A stretch of DNA of 64,000 nt. It comes from Diphasiastrum complanatum. Lineage: Eukaryota > Streptophyta > Lycopodiopsida > Lycopodiales > Lycopodiaceae. A model generated the notes under the pieces. The model saw only the letters and a list, made by a program, of their open reading frames with translations. It was not told the origin of the DNA and did no database searches. Every line of letters starts with the position of its first letter. Within the stretch, counting starts at the first letter, position 1. The position numbers and the translations under genes are program-made. Location of the stretch: assembly GCA_029204225.1 (NCBI GenBank), contig CM055104.1, positions 55,556,538-55,620,537 of the forward strand, read 5' to 3'. Of the stretch, positions 1 through 10,150 are shown piece after piece.

Positions 1-771
1 TCCACACAGATCACTATGAACAAGATCAAGAATGTCATTGGCTCTTCTTGGTATTGAAGTTTGGCAAAAGGAAGACAATGTTATTCTTACGCAAAGCAAG
101 TATGCACAGGATCTATTGTATAAGTTCAATATGCAGGATTGCAATTCACTAAGTACTCCAATGGAGGCCAATACCAAACTTTCTGTATTTGATAAAGCCG
201 AGAAAGTTGATGCATACTTATACAGACAGTTAGTGGGGCAATTTAATCTATTTGACACATGACAATGCTTATGCTGTTGGTGTGGTAAGTCAATTTATGC
301 AAAAACCTAGTCAGACTCATTGGAGAACTTCTAGACGTATTTTGAGATATGTTCGCCCAGTGGTCATGCATTTAGCTATGGTACAGCTGCTATATCTTGG
401 AGCAAGAACCAACCTACAGTAGCCTTATCTTCGACGAAAGCTAAGTGTCGTGCACTTAGTAATGCTACCCAAGAGGTAATATGGCTACGAAGATTACTTA
501 CTGATTTGGGTCAATCATAGGTGGACGCTACAACTGTATATGTGACAACAAAAGCTATATCCATCTTGCTAGAAACCCAATTCTACATGCTCTAACAAAA
601 CACATCGAGATACACCATCACTTTGTTTGAGAGAAAATAATTGATGGCACCATTGATCTAGTTTTTTGTAAATTTGAAGATCAAGTGGCTGATATTTTTA
701 CTAATTCTTTAGATAAATGTAAATTTGAGAACCTTCTTAGGCATAGAAGAATGTAATTTTATCATTGAGGG
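1..771 (+). pseudogene. Ty1/copia pol remnant: end of RT and RNase H
   Basis: This is the 3' end of a copia polyprotein, covering the end of reverse transcriptase and the RNase H domain. The frame at 32-262 shows LGIEV, QSKYAQDLL and STPME, the usual copia RT-to-RNase H connection. Further on, degenerate RNase H blocks can be read, including SKNQPTVALSS near 400-430, and near 595-625 a KHIEIHHHF motif followed by VADIFT near 690. At least three frame changes and several stops break it, so no product is expected. The 5' part lies outside the window. A purine-rich tract at 764-775 is followed by TGTTAGAAATC, marking the start of the 3' LTR. The copia assignment is firm; the lineage was not determined. 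Confidence 0.85.
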
Positions 772-775
772 AGAG

Positions 776-971
776 TGTTAGAAATCAATGATAAACTTCA
801 TTGTTACACTTCTTAGTTATTGTTCACGATGTACTTTATTATTGACAACTATTACCAACTGTAACTAGCCGTAGGCTAGTCTAGTAGTCTACTCCTAAGT
901 TTTTTTTTCTCTCTATCAGGGTTCAGGGTTTATATGTACATTTTACATTTAGTTTGAAGTTAGTGTGATAG
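776..971 (+). repeat. Start of the 3' LTR of the upstream copia remnant
   Basis: TGTTAGAAATC directly follows a purine tract (polypurine tract) after the pol remnant, as expected for a 3' LTR. The far end is unclear: the left arm of the inverted duplication begins at about 972, and that boundary may lie inside this LTR or just beyond it. Confidence 0.55.
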
Positions 972-1333
972 AGTGATATTGCGTGTTCTTCTTCCGCCTC
1001 CCTACTTGGTGATTGCTTATGGTGAATGCTTGATGTTGCATATCCGATTGTTGACATTGAAAGGGTGTTTGACTGGTGATTTACAAAAGGTTATCTTAGA
1101 ATTGTCGACGTTTACAAGGTATTGCTCGTGATCTTAACGTCATTCAAATGAGCACATTGTTGGATTATCCCCTCCTAAATGACATTTTAATCTTCGTCCA
1201 ATTTTATCCAAACCTGCAGGTTTCTTCGTGTTTTTACACAGTCTGCATAACTACTCAAAAACGGCCCACAATGTCGACATTTTCAGGATTTTTTCTCACT
1301 TCGGCTCATTCGCAAAATGCTAGATGCCTCAAA
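972..1333 (+). other. Stretch without a recognised gene, shared by both arms
   Basis: A 63-codon ORF at 1148-1339 is kept as a 72-codon ORF in the right arm (36648-36866, minus strand). It shows no motif I recognise. The similarity reflects the recent duplication and is not evidence of function. Confidence 0.4.
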
Positions 1334-1834
1334 TGTTAAGGGAATGATGTTGGCGAAGACCTTCGCATTTTTTGCATTTTTTGCATGATAGTTTACGTTC
1401 ATTTCTGCAGAGTGACAGTTTACATTCAAATCTGCAGACAGACTGTTTATGACCAAAGCCACCGACTTGCATTGACTCATCAGCAAGTAATTTATGAGAA
1501 GTCCTAACTAGATGGATGCCAGCACATCACAGCCAACTGGATGACGCATTTGACGACCTAATTGCTTAGTATAAATAGTTGTTCATATTCCTACATCATA
1601 AGCATTGAAGCATGAAGATCAATCATTAAGTATTAATAGTTAGCGTTCTCTCTCTCAAGTCTGCGAGCTTGAGCACTCTTGAGCATTCTAGCTCAATTCC
1701 TTAGAGTTCATTAGAGATTGCTATTGCACTTATTGCTTATTAGTAGTTGCGCCTAATTCAGACTTATATTTAGCCGCTTAGAGATAGCTTAGAGTACACG
1801 ACTTTGATCCGCAAACTTGTTGTACTCATTTACA
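1334..1834 (+). repeat. Candidate LTR of copia A (left arm)
   Basis: The stretch begins TGTTAAGG and ends CATTTACA, has a TATAAATAG promoter-like box at 1570-1578, and lies directly upstream of copia A protease sequence. The matching stretch in the right arm is 36154-36653. No tRNA primer site follows. Protease begins within about 30 bp, so the primer site and gag have been deleted. The ends are inferred from TG...CA and from homology only. Confidence 0.5.
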
Positions 1835-3418
1835 TCTGTTTTGCTTTTTATAATAGCATCTCCTGAAGTCAAAATGGACGAAGGCACTTTTATGGTCAAA
1901 GATAAAAACGTGAATTCAGATGATTCGTGGTTTTTGGATTTCGGAGCTACTCAACATATGACCAATCATCGTGAGATTTTTCATTCCCTATACACCTTAC
2001 AACACAAAGAAGTATGTTCATCTTGGTGACGATAGCACTCACACTATCAAAGGTGAAGGTACTGTAAGATTAAGATTCTAGGATGATCAATTTCAACTAC
2101 TGTCAAAAGTCTTGTATGCTCCTAAACTCTCTACAAATCTGTTATCAGTAAGTAGAATTACAGATTTAGGTCATAAGGTGGAGTTTGAGTCTGATCAATG
2201 TAGAATTATCGATAAGGATAATAAGATCCTTGTAGTTGACAAGAGGCATGGATACTTATATAGATTGGCACATTGTTATTCTGATTCTAGTCAAGCCTTA
2301 AAAATCTCTGTTCTTGTCAATAAAGCATTACTATGGCATCATCGCTTAGGACACTTGAATTATACATCTGTTTTGAATATGTCCAAACAATCCCTTGCTC
2401 TTGATCTCGACTATCCTTCTCGCAAAGTCGATCTCCCTGTCTGCCATAGCTACATTCTTGGAAAGCAGACTAGGATTCCTTTTAGATCGAGTCATAGGCA
2501 TGCAGCAAAATGTTTGTTAGATGTCATTCATTCAGATATATGTGGACCTATGCAAAGTATTTCATTATCTTTATTGATGAATTCTCTAGAAGAACAACTG
2601 TTTACTTCATTAAGCAGAAATCAGAGGCTTTCATCAAGTTCAGACAATTTAAAGAGCATGCAAAAAATCAAACTGGCAAACGAATCAAAGCACTAAGGTT
2701 CGACAACGGGAAAGAATATATCTCCATCGAATTTAAGGAGTACTACCTTAACAATAACATTGAGCAACAATACATTATCTCCTATTCGCCTCAGTCAAAT
2801 GGTCTTGCTAAGAGAAAGAATAGGACCTTAGTCGAATCGGCAAAGTGCATATTATCACACGCGACACTTCCGAAGTCCTTTTGGGCTGAAGCTATTTCAA
2901 CAACAAACTATATTTAGAATAGATGTCCTACTAAAGGTCTCTCAGACAAAACACCATTCAAAGTTTGGATAGGTACCAAACCTTATTTATCAAACTTACG
3001 AGTTTTTGGATGTACTGCTTATATGGAGATCCCTCATAACCTCATGAAGAAGCTCGACTTTCAGAGTATCAAATGTATTTTCATCAGCTGCACTACTTCA
3101 AATCAAGCTTACAATTTGTTGATCCCATCAAGTCGAAGATATTCACTAGCCGGGATGTCATCTTCATTGAAGATCAGTTTATCAATCTCAAGGGAAAAGA
3201 CAAAGCCCATGTAGCCTACTTGTCTGACTCGTCCGGCATATTGAACTTCGAGGTTCCTCAGTCGACTATTCCCATTGAAGGTCCAAGCTCATCCACTTTC
3301 GACGAACAACATATCAACGATGAATCCGAAGATGATGATGTTGCAATTCAACAACTATAGTATGATGAAAATAATCAACTTCCTCTATTCCCAGAAGATC
3401 ATCAAAAACTAGCAGACC
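1835..3418 (+). pseudogene. Copia A pol remnant: protease to integrase
   Basis: This is a broken copia pol. It starts in the protease, with WFLDFGATQHMT (the usual DSGA catalytic motif reads DFGA). The GAG-pre-integrase part follows (LSTNLLSVSRI, LWHHRLGHLNY), then integrase with HSDICGPM, FIDEFSRR and RFDNGKEY. The third catalytic residue is altered: where the family has NGxxERKNRT, this copy reads NGLAKRKNRT, glutamate to lysine, and the right-arm copy carries the same change. Frames shift near 2030-2110 and 2560-2700, and a TAG lies at 2915. The sequence ends at about 3360-3418 before RT, where copia B sequence takes over. No gag is present. Non-functional. Confidence 0.85.
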
Positions 3419-6267
3419 ACCGAAATCTTTGACAGTGAAAGTAAGCTGGTTGGAAAGGGTGAGAGACGAAATAATGTACATAAACTCTCTGCTCTTGCTA
3501 CTACAATAGGACTAGATTCGACTAAGCTGTGGCATGAAAGATTAGGCCACATTAGTGTTGTTGTTTTGAAATAAATGCAGAAGTCTAGTATGGTGGCACA
3601 CTTACCTCATGTTTTTGAATTAAAAGAAATCGTGCAGCTTGTGATGGGCAAGCAACATCAAAAGCCTTTTCCACATGAGAGCAGCAATGACGTAGAGTCT
3701 CCTCTAGAACTTGTACATGCTAATCTATTTGAAAAATTGCAAACTATGGCATTGGGATGATCTTTTGATTTCATGTTGATCGTTGACGATTTTAGTAGAA
3801 AGATGTGGGTGTATTTTCTTCGTGATAAGTCTGATGCTTTTGGAAATTTCAAGATGTGGCACAAACTTGTTGAGAATGAGAAAGGTTCGAAACTAAATTT
3901 TTTTTGTACGGATCGTGGAGAAGAGTTTTGTTCAAATTCTTTTAATGACATTTGTAAAGAGCATGACATTAAGCACCAACTCACTGCTCACTGCTATGCA
4001 TACGCCTCAGCAAAACGACATCGTTGAACACAGAAACAGAACTGTTATGGAGATGGCTCATTGTATGCTGAAAGCAAAGGAATTGCCTAATTCATTTTGG
4101 GCTGAAGCAGTAAAAATAGCAATCTACATTTTGAATAAAACCTACACAAAGGTAGTCAGTAAGACAGCTTATGACGCCTATTGTGGTAAGAAACCTTCAG
4201 TTGATCATATTTGAGTCTTTGGATCAGATTGTTATGCACATGTACCAGATTCTGATCGCAAGAAGTTAGATTCCAAACGTAGAGTATGTATTTTCTTGGG
4301 TTATAGTGATGAATCAAAGGCATACAGAATCTATGACAAAGAGGCAAATAAAATACTTGTCAGTCGAGATGTTGTTCTTGATGAAGAACCACATTTAGTG
4401 ACAGGAGATAGCCAGGCCACTTTATCATCAAATGAAAAAATAGCTCACCGCGTGCCTTTTACCCAATGGCTAATATTCCTTTGAAGGAAGAGGATACCTC
4501 AAAGATTGAGGAGGAGAAAACAGATAACAAGTTTGTCACAACACCACAAGGAAAGCCACCTCCATTGTGGGCTAGACGGCTCTTTGGCGAAGAGAATTAC
4601 ATTTCCACGATACTTGAATCACCAGCAGATGGGCCCCGAAGGTCAAAGAGAATACGGGAGCAATTAAGGGCATCAGGACATGTAGTGAACTTGGCACTTA
4701 TGGATGAAATTATGAAAATACATGAGACAATAAATGTGGATGAGGCTATGGCTAGTCCAGAATGGAAGGAGTCCATGCAAGCTGAGTATGATAGCATTAT
4801 TAAAAATCAGACTTGGGAGCTTGTGGACCGACCTCATAATAGGAAAATCATTGGCAACAAGTGGATTTGGAGAGTGAAGTACAAATCTGATGGCACTCTT
4901 GAGAAGTATAAATCCATGCTTGTTGCGCAAGGATTTTCACAAGTTGAAGGTTTTGATTTTCAGAAAACCTTTGCTCCCACAACTAGAGTAACTACTATTC
5001 GTACTATCATTGCTTTAGATACTACCAGGGGATGGAAGATTATTCAAATGGATGTGAAATCAGCATATTTGAATGGATATATTGAAGAGGAGATTTATAT
5101 GTTCCAGCCACCAGGTTTTGAAGTACCAAGTTCAGAAAACAAGGTTTGTAGACTGAAGAAGGCTTTGTATGGGCTAAAGCAAGGAGCAAGAGTTTGGTAT
5201 AAGTGAATAGATGGTTTCTTTTTTGTCAAATAATTTTTCTAGATGTGCTTCTGATGCAAACTTATATTTATATAAGGAGGATGGCAAGTATGTGGTTATT
5301 GTCTTTTATGTGGATGATTAAAAATCACTGGTGATCAAGAAAAGATGATTCAGAAAACTAAGATGATATTAAGTTCTGAATTTGAGATGATAGATTTGGG
5401 ACTTATGCACTACTGTTTGGGAAGTGAAGTCTACGAGATGTAGGAAGCACGTTCGTTTCTCAACAGAAGTATGCTCAAAAAATTCTGAAATCTTATGGCA
5501 TGGATGATTGTGTACCAGTGGCTATTACTATGGAAGTGAATCTTAAACTACCTAGTGAAGATCCTTCACCACTTGTCGATTCTATGAAGTACATGAAACT
5601 TGTGGGGATGTTGATTTATTTAACTACCACAAGATTTGACATTTCTTTTGATGTAGGTGTCTTAAGCAGATTTGCAAACATGACTCATGAAAATCATTAA
5701 AAGCAAGGCATGAGAGTTCTTAGATATCTTAAAGGTACTTTGAGCTATGGTATTACTTATGGTCATGGAGAAATCTTGGCAGGTTACTATGATTCTGATT
5801 GGGCTGGAGATTATGATACACGAAGACCAGTTTTTGGATATTGTTTCTCACTTGGTTCTGGAATTACTTCTTGGAATAGTAAGAAGCAAGCAATTGGGGC
5901 ATTATCTTCTACCGAAGTAGAATACAAGGCAGCTTGTGTTGCAGCTTGTGAGGTAGTATGGAGGATTTTAGTGGACCTGGATGTACATGTTCATGATGCT
6001 ACAGTTCTAGATTGTGTTAGTCAAATTTGCATGGCTATAGCCAAGAACCCAGTGTTTCATGCTCGGACAAAACACATTGAAATACATTATCACTATATTT
6101 GGGAGTTGATCAAGAATGCAGTCATGGAATTGGAGTATTGTCCAACAAACGAGAATGTTGCTGAAATCTTTACGAAAGCTTTGGGGTTAGTTCAACTTTC
6201 TGGTCATCTTCTTCATTCGGTCTTGACCAAAACAGTGATTTACCTTCGAGTGAATGTTGAGGGGGGC
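3419..6267 (+). pseudogene. Copia B pol remnant: GAG-pre-integrase to RNase H
   Basis: This is a second, different copia pol, joined in the same orientation to the integrase end of copia A. The order is LWHERLGHIS (3520-3550), integrase (VDDFSRKMWVYF, then EHRNRTVMEMAH near 4030), the integrase-RT linker, RT from 4740 (NKWIWRVKYK, QMDVKSAYLNG, LKKALYGLKQG) and RNase H from 5710 (YDSDWAGDYDTRRP, ALSSTEVEY, ARTKHIEIHYH, IFTKALG). The reverse transcriptase catalytic YVDD region near 5305-5325 reads FYVDD followed by a stop. Stops also fall at 5204, 5442 and 5698. A G-rich purine tract at 6257-6266 leads into LTR-B. Element dead; its 5' LTR and gag are missing. Confidence 0.88.
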
Positions 6268-6890
6268 TGCTAGATATAACTAAACATTCACCTCTCAGTT
6301 TAGTTGTCACTAGTTAGCTGTGAGATCAAATATGTAAGGCTACCGTTATGAGGAGAAGCCATAATTGAGCACAATTGTTAGTAGGGGGTCTAATGTGAGA
6401 CCATGATGGTTATGAGATGGCTGGATTGCATAGCAGGAGGTCTGAGGGGTTCGGGGGGTGGATCCCCCCAAGAAACATGGAGTTTGGGGGCAGAGGCCCC
6501 CAACGGTATGGCCTCTTCATCATTTGGCCTTTCGACTCCTTATGCGAAAACACACTTTTGGTGTTTTGCATCCCTTTTGTCACTTGGATATTTGCTCTCT
6601 CTGATGGTGGTCGCCACTATATAACTACCACATTGAGAAGCATTCATTAGCAGTTGGAGCATTCTGTTTATTGTAGATCAGTCGTCTAGAGTCTATTCGA
6701 GATTGCCATTGAAGCCCTTCTCCAGGGTGCACGGATTGGATAGCACCATCATCATATGTACTGGCTTTATTATCAGATTTTTAGATTCGAGTTTATTGTC
6801 TCTTGTCTATGCTGAATTCAATTGTCGATTATAGTAAGAGATAGCTTAGAGTACGCGACTTTGATCTGCAACTTGTTGTACTCATTTACA
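6268..6890 (+). repeat. 3' LTR of copia B (left arm)
   Basis: TGCTAGATATAAC directly follows a polypurine tract, and the stretch ends CATTTACA, giving 623 bp. The right-arm copy at 32657-33280 is 624 bp. A TATATAA box lies at about 6617. Its last 75 bp (about 6836-6911, slightly beyond the end) resemble the end of LTR-A (1776-1851), so the two copia families are related or have exchanged sequence. Confidence 0.7.
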
Positions 6891-6911
6891 TCTATTTCAT
6901 TTTTCATACTG

Positions 6912-7356
6912 AATCAATACCATCTTCTTGTTGTGGTCAGGTTCATCTCAGAATGTATGCGTTTCTGTAGTTCTTTGCAACTGATTATTTGCCTGATAAT
7001 TCAATGCTTTAATGTTTGGCTACGTAATCACTGTAGTACTAATGATCTCAAAGTTAGTTACTATAAGATCAAACATGATTTCTATCACTATTGTTTTATT
7101 CGAAATTGATAGGCGTAGTTATGCATAGAGAAAGAAGAAGATAGTTTATTCTGCTGTGCACGATAAGTTTTCTTTCTTGTCATTGGAATTCTTTTTATTT
7201 GATTCTATTCGACCTATCTTTTCACACCTCTTTCCAACACACATTTCTTATGTATATTAATGACGTTTTTGTATTTCTATATGCGACAAATATGCAGATG
7301 GATATTTTCAAAAGACATAAATATAGGAGATATAGGATGCATGCATCTCAAAGCTA
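6912..7356. other. No gene seen
   Basis: AT-rich sequence between LTR-B and the CACTA fragment. It contains only stop-rich short frames, although it is conserved in the other arm. Confidence 0.5.
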
Positions 7357-7968
7357 TTGAGATTTTTTGTGCTTTCAAGAGATGACTTCCTCCATCATTC
7401 ATGGACATCCAAATTCACCCATTGGTTCACCTTGTTGAGAGGTGGAGCTAGTGGGCCCTGTGAGTGCAAGATGGTTGTTTATTTTGGAGCACTTTATGAA
7501 AGTCCTAAAAGATTTTATTTGCCAAAAAGCACATGTAGAAGGTAGTATGACAGAAGGTTGGATAGCACAAGAGACTTTGTTTTACATTACAAAGTACTTG
7601 ACACAATTAAATCCAGGGGCTCCAAGACTATGGCATGATAGTGATGAGGAGAGCAACAAACAAGAGAGCATTCCACAAGGAAGTGTATGAGAGACAAGGT
7701 TTGCACGTTTATGCTATACAACACAGAAGAATTATCATCTTGGATTGATTTATATAAAAAATCTAAAGATCAAAGGAATATTGATAGAACACGGTGGCGT
7801 CGATCACATAGGGACCAAGCTTTTCCATCTGTATTGGAGAATCTCCCATATCAATGCAACATTTCCTGGCTATTTGAAACCATGAATGATGCTTGCGAAA
7901 GTGGGAAAAAAATATCAGATTTGGAGGTGGATCTTCCGCATGGTTGTAGTTGGCATGTTTGTCTCTAA
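7357..7968 (+). pseudogene. CACTA (En/Spm) transposase fragment, DUF4218-like
   Basis: Two adjoining frames (7442-7690, then 7687-7968, overlapping by 4 bp) resemble the C-terminal DUF4218 region of plant CACTA transposases. The diagnostic block is GPVSARWLFILEHFMKVLK, then KAHVEGSMTEGWIAQE, matching the family pattern GPV..RWMYP.ER....LK...N.A.PEGSIAEGYI.EE. The second frame has TFMLYNTEELSSWIDLYK, as in the part that follows DUF4218 in these proteins. The catalytic DDE part and the CACTA ends are absent, so this is an orphan fragment. The right-arm copy is at 31588-32199. The fragment is unrelated to the surrounding copia and gypsy sequence. Confidence 0.72.
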
Positions 7969-8059
7969 ACTCAAACTAATCATTTATTATATATATGATA
8001 ATTGCTTTGTTATTGTAACACGCACTTTATTTCAAAATATTTTTGAGCATTTTCTCAAG

Positions 8060-8834
8060 TTCCAAAGGTGCACTAAGTGACAAATCTTCCAAATGGGATA
8101 AATCCTCATCAGATCCAATTGTATCACCTTCATGTAAACTTAGTTTCAAACGACTTACATGAAATACTGAGGTTTTCCTTGAAGATCTAGTTCATAAGCC
8201 AAAGAACCAATTTTTTGTGCAATCTGGAATGGCCACAAAAATGGGCCGACTATATATAATGCTTCCCAATACATAATGTCTTAGAATCTTTTGGAATCCT
8301 GAGATATACCCGGTCATCAACTTTCAAATCTTTGGGAGACCTTTTAAGATCGGTATAGTGTTTAGCTCTATCCTGAACTAGTTGCAACATCTCTTGCATA
8401 TCATGCAGGAAAATTAGCAGCCTTCCGGATATTAACAAATTTCGTCTCCACATTAACCGGAGTCCTAGGTTCAAATAAAATCAACTTGTCATTGGGTCTT
8501 CGGAAGTCCAACTACAAAATCCATAGATATACTTTCCCATCTCTTATCAGGGATATCTTGACTTATGGCTTGAGTTTTGGTGACCAAGTCCAGAGTCCTA
8601 TGTATATCGGGATGTCTTGCACAGGGTATCATGACATTCAAGCAAAATCTTGTATTTGAGCTCATCATCACCAGGCACATAAACTTTTCCATTATGAAAG
8701 GTCTTAATGTAGACAAGAATATCATCTAGAAATACTACTACAAACTTCTCCAAATATGGACTAAACAAATCGTTCATCATTTGTTGGAACGTTGCTAGAG
8801 CATTAAGCCAAAGGGAAACACTAAGAATCATCAA
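8060..8834 (-). pseudogene. Gypsy pol fragment (left arm): RT stub fused to integrase
   Basis: Read on the minus strand, this begins inside gypsy RT ([24 protein letters not shown], with catalytic LDD), jumps directly to the integrase zinc-binding region ([18 protein letters not shown]), then to the catalytic-core entrance (RWESISMDFVVGLPKTQ) and the integrase tail (DRAKHYTDLKRSPKDLKVDDRVYLRIPKD). The rest of RT, all of RNase H and the middle of integrase are deleted, and frames are shifted. The right-arm copy has the same internal jump and also retains RT sequence upstream (30411-30722), so the jump predates the duplication. Confidence 0.85.
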
Positions 8835-9431
8835 ATGTATGCTCTTGACTCATGCAAGAGCAAAAGTGATTTGTTCACTCATAGTTTGAAAATTTGTATT
8901 GAGACAAATTGTAAACTCTTTATGAGAGCGAGTGAATCATCTTCTAAAGACACTTATCTCCATAATGAAGTATTTAGCCTCATTGGATCTGAGATTAGCA
9001 TGGAAAACAAGCATAAAGATATATTGCAAACACTTTGTTATTATAGCATGCATAGTCTTGCCAATTTGGATGAGACTAATTCTCTAAATCGTGGTAACAT
9101 GATGTTAGATCTTTGTGATCCTAATAAATAGAAAAAAAATCTTCATTTTCTCATGGATGAGCATGCACATGAAGAAGGAGCAAGCCTCAAAGTCAAGCAT
9201 CTACATGAAATTTGGAAGGAATCAATTTTGGAGGTGCTAGGATGGTGCAAAGCTCTCAAGTTCATCAAAGATATCAACATCAGAGAAGCACTATCATGGA
9301 TATGGTGATTTCAGATCTACATCAAGCTCATTGGCTGATCTTCACACCTTTGGAACTAGCAAAGACCAATTCAGCCCATGGAGTCAAGTTCAAGATCATC
9401 ATGTTCTCCATCAAGCTAGATTTTTGAGGAG
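8835..9431 (+). other. Unrecognised internal sequence ahead of an LTR-like repeat
   Basis: ORFs of 98 codons (8835-9131) and 71 codons (9212-9427) lie on the plus strand. Neither matches a family I know. The stretch ends in a purine-rich GAGGAG directly before TGTGAAAAATG, the layout of a polypurine tract next to a 3' LTR. It could be the 3' internal part of a non-autonomous LTR element. The coding status of either ORF is doubtful. Confidence 0.35.
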
Positions 9432-10005
9432 TGTGAAAAATGCAAAAATAAGCTTGGTAGAGGCCAAAAATCTTGTATATAGATAAACACACATGTGTGG
9501 AGCCTGTTTCCACGTGTGAAACTAGTGTACTTGTCATGTACCATAATTATATATGTTGTACATATGATTTGATTCAAGTTCTAGTGGCTAAAATGGCCAA
9601 AACTAGTTTTCTAGACATATGACACATGGCATCATATCACATGTGTAGAGGACAGCTCACATGTGTGGAATAAGCTGAAGTAGGCAAATTTTGACTTCTA
9701 GAAGATTTCCAAGTAGATCTCCATATAGAAGGAAAATGAACCAAAAGTGCTCAAAATAGAAGGTTTTGTCCAAGTGTCAATTTTGCATGATGAATCATCA
9801 TATGACAAAGCACCTTCACACATGTGAGATCAGAGGGATGATCAGTACCACGAGCTCCCACTTATTGTATATATAGAGCCACATTTGGCCATAATCAGTG
9901 TGAGACACCAATCTTGGTTTTGGAAGCAATTTTGAGTGATTCTCTCCATTTGTCTACATTTGTTTTGATTGTTTTGAGATTCTATCAATGTGGACTTGAT
10001 TTTCA
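9432..10005 (+). repeat. LTR-like repeat, copy 1 (about 0.57 kb)
   Basis: The repeat runs from TGTGAAAAATGC to GATTTTCA and has a TATATATAGAG box near 9870. A second copy in the same orientation lies at 37172-37787. Copy 1 lacks an approximately 45-bp segment that copy 2 has after GACACATGGCATCA. Several CACATGTG and CACGTG motifs lie inside. No matching partner LTR and no clear target-site duplication were found, so it is either a solo LTR or the 3' LTR of the preceding unknown element. Confidence 0.6.
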
Positions 10006-10150
10006 GGTTGGAGTCCGTACTTAGACAATTTTTCACATGTGTGAAACCAGAAAGTACACCTACCTTCAATTAATGATTGTTCTTGTTAGGATTTTGTGTC
10101 TAGAATTGATCGATCTTAATGTCAAGTAGATTGATGTATGTTTTTTTTTT
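10006..10150. other. Short flank with palindrome
   Basis: Contains TTCACATGTGTGAA at 10032-10045, a one-base variant of the palindrome found in several LTRs of this window, and a T-rich run at 10140-10155 that borders the truncated end of gypsy G1. Confidence 0.5.

Larger units (their letters stand above)
972..8827 (+). repeat. Left arm of a large inverted duplication
   Basis: This stretch recurs in reverse complement at 30690-37015 with the same order of contents: a short ORF, LTR-A, copia A, copia B, LTR-B, CACTA fragment, gypsy fragment. Collinear pieces look about 95-98 percent identical by eye; for example, the two CACTA-derived frames differ at 2 of 82 residues. The left arm holds about 1.54 kb (4291-5833) that is missing on the right, which explains the difference in arm length. 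Homology stops at about 972 on the outside and about 8827 on the inside. Confidence 0.9.
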
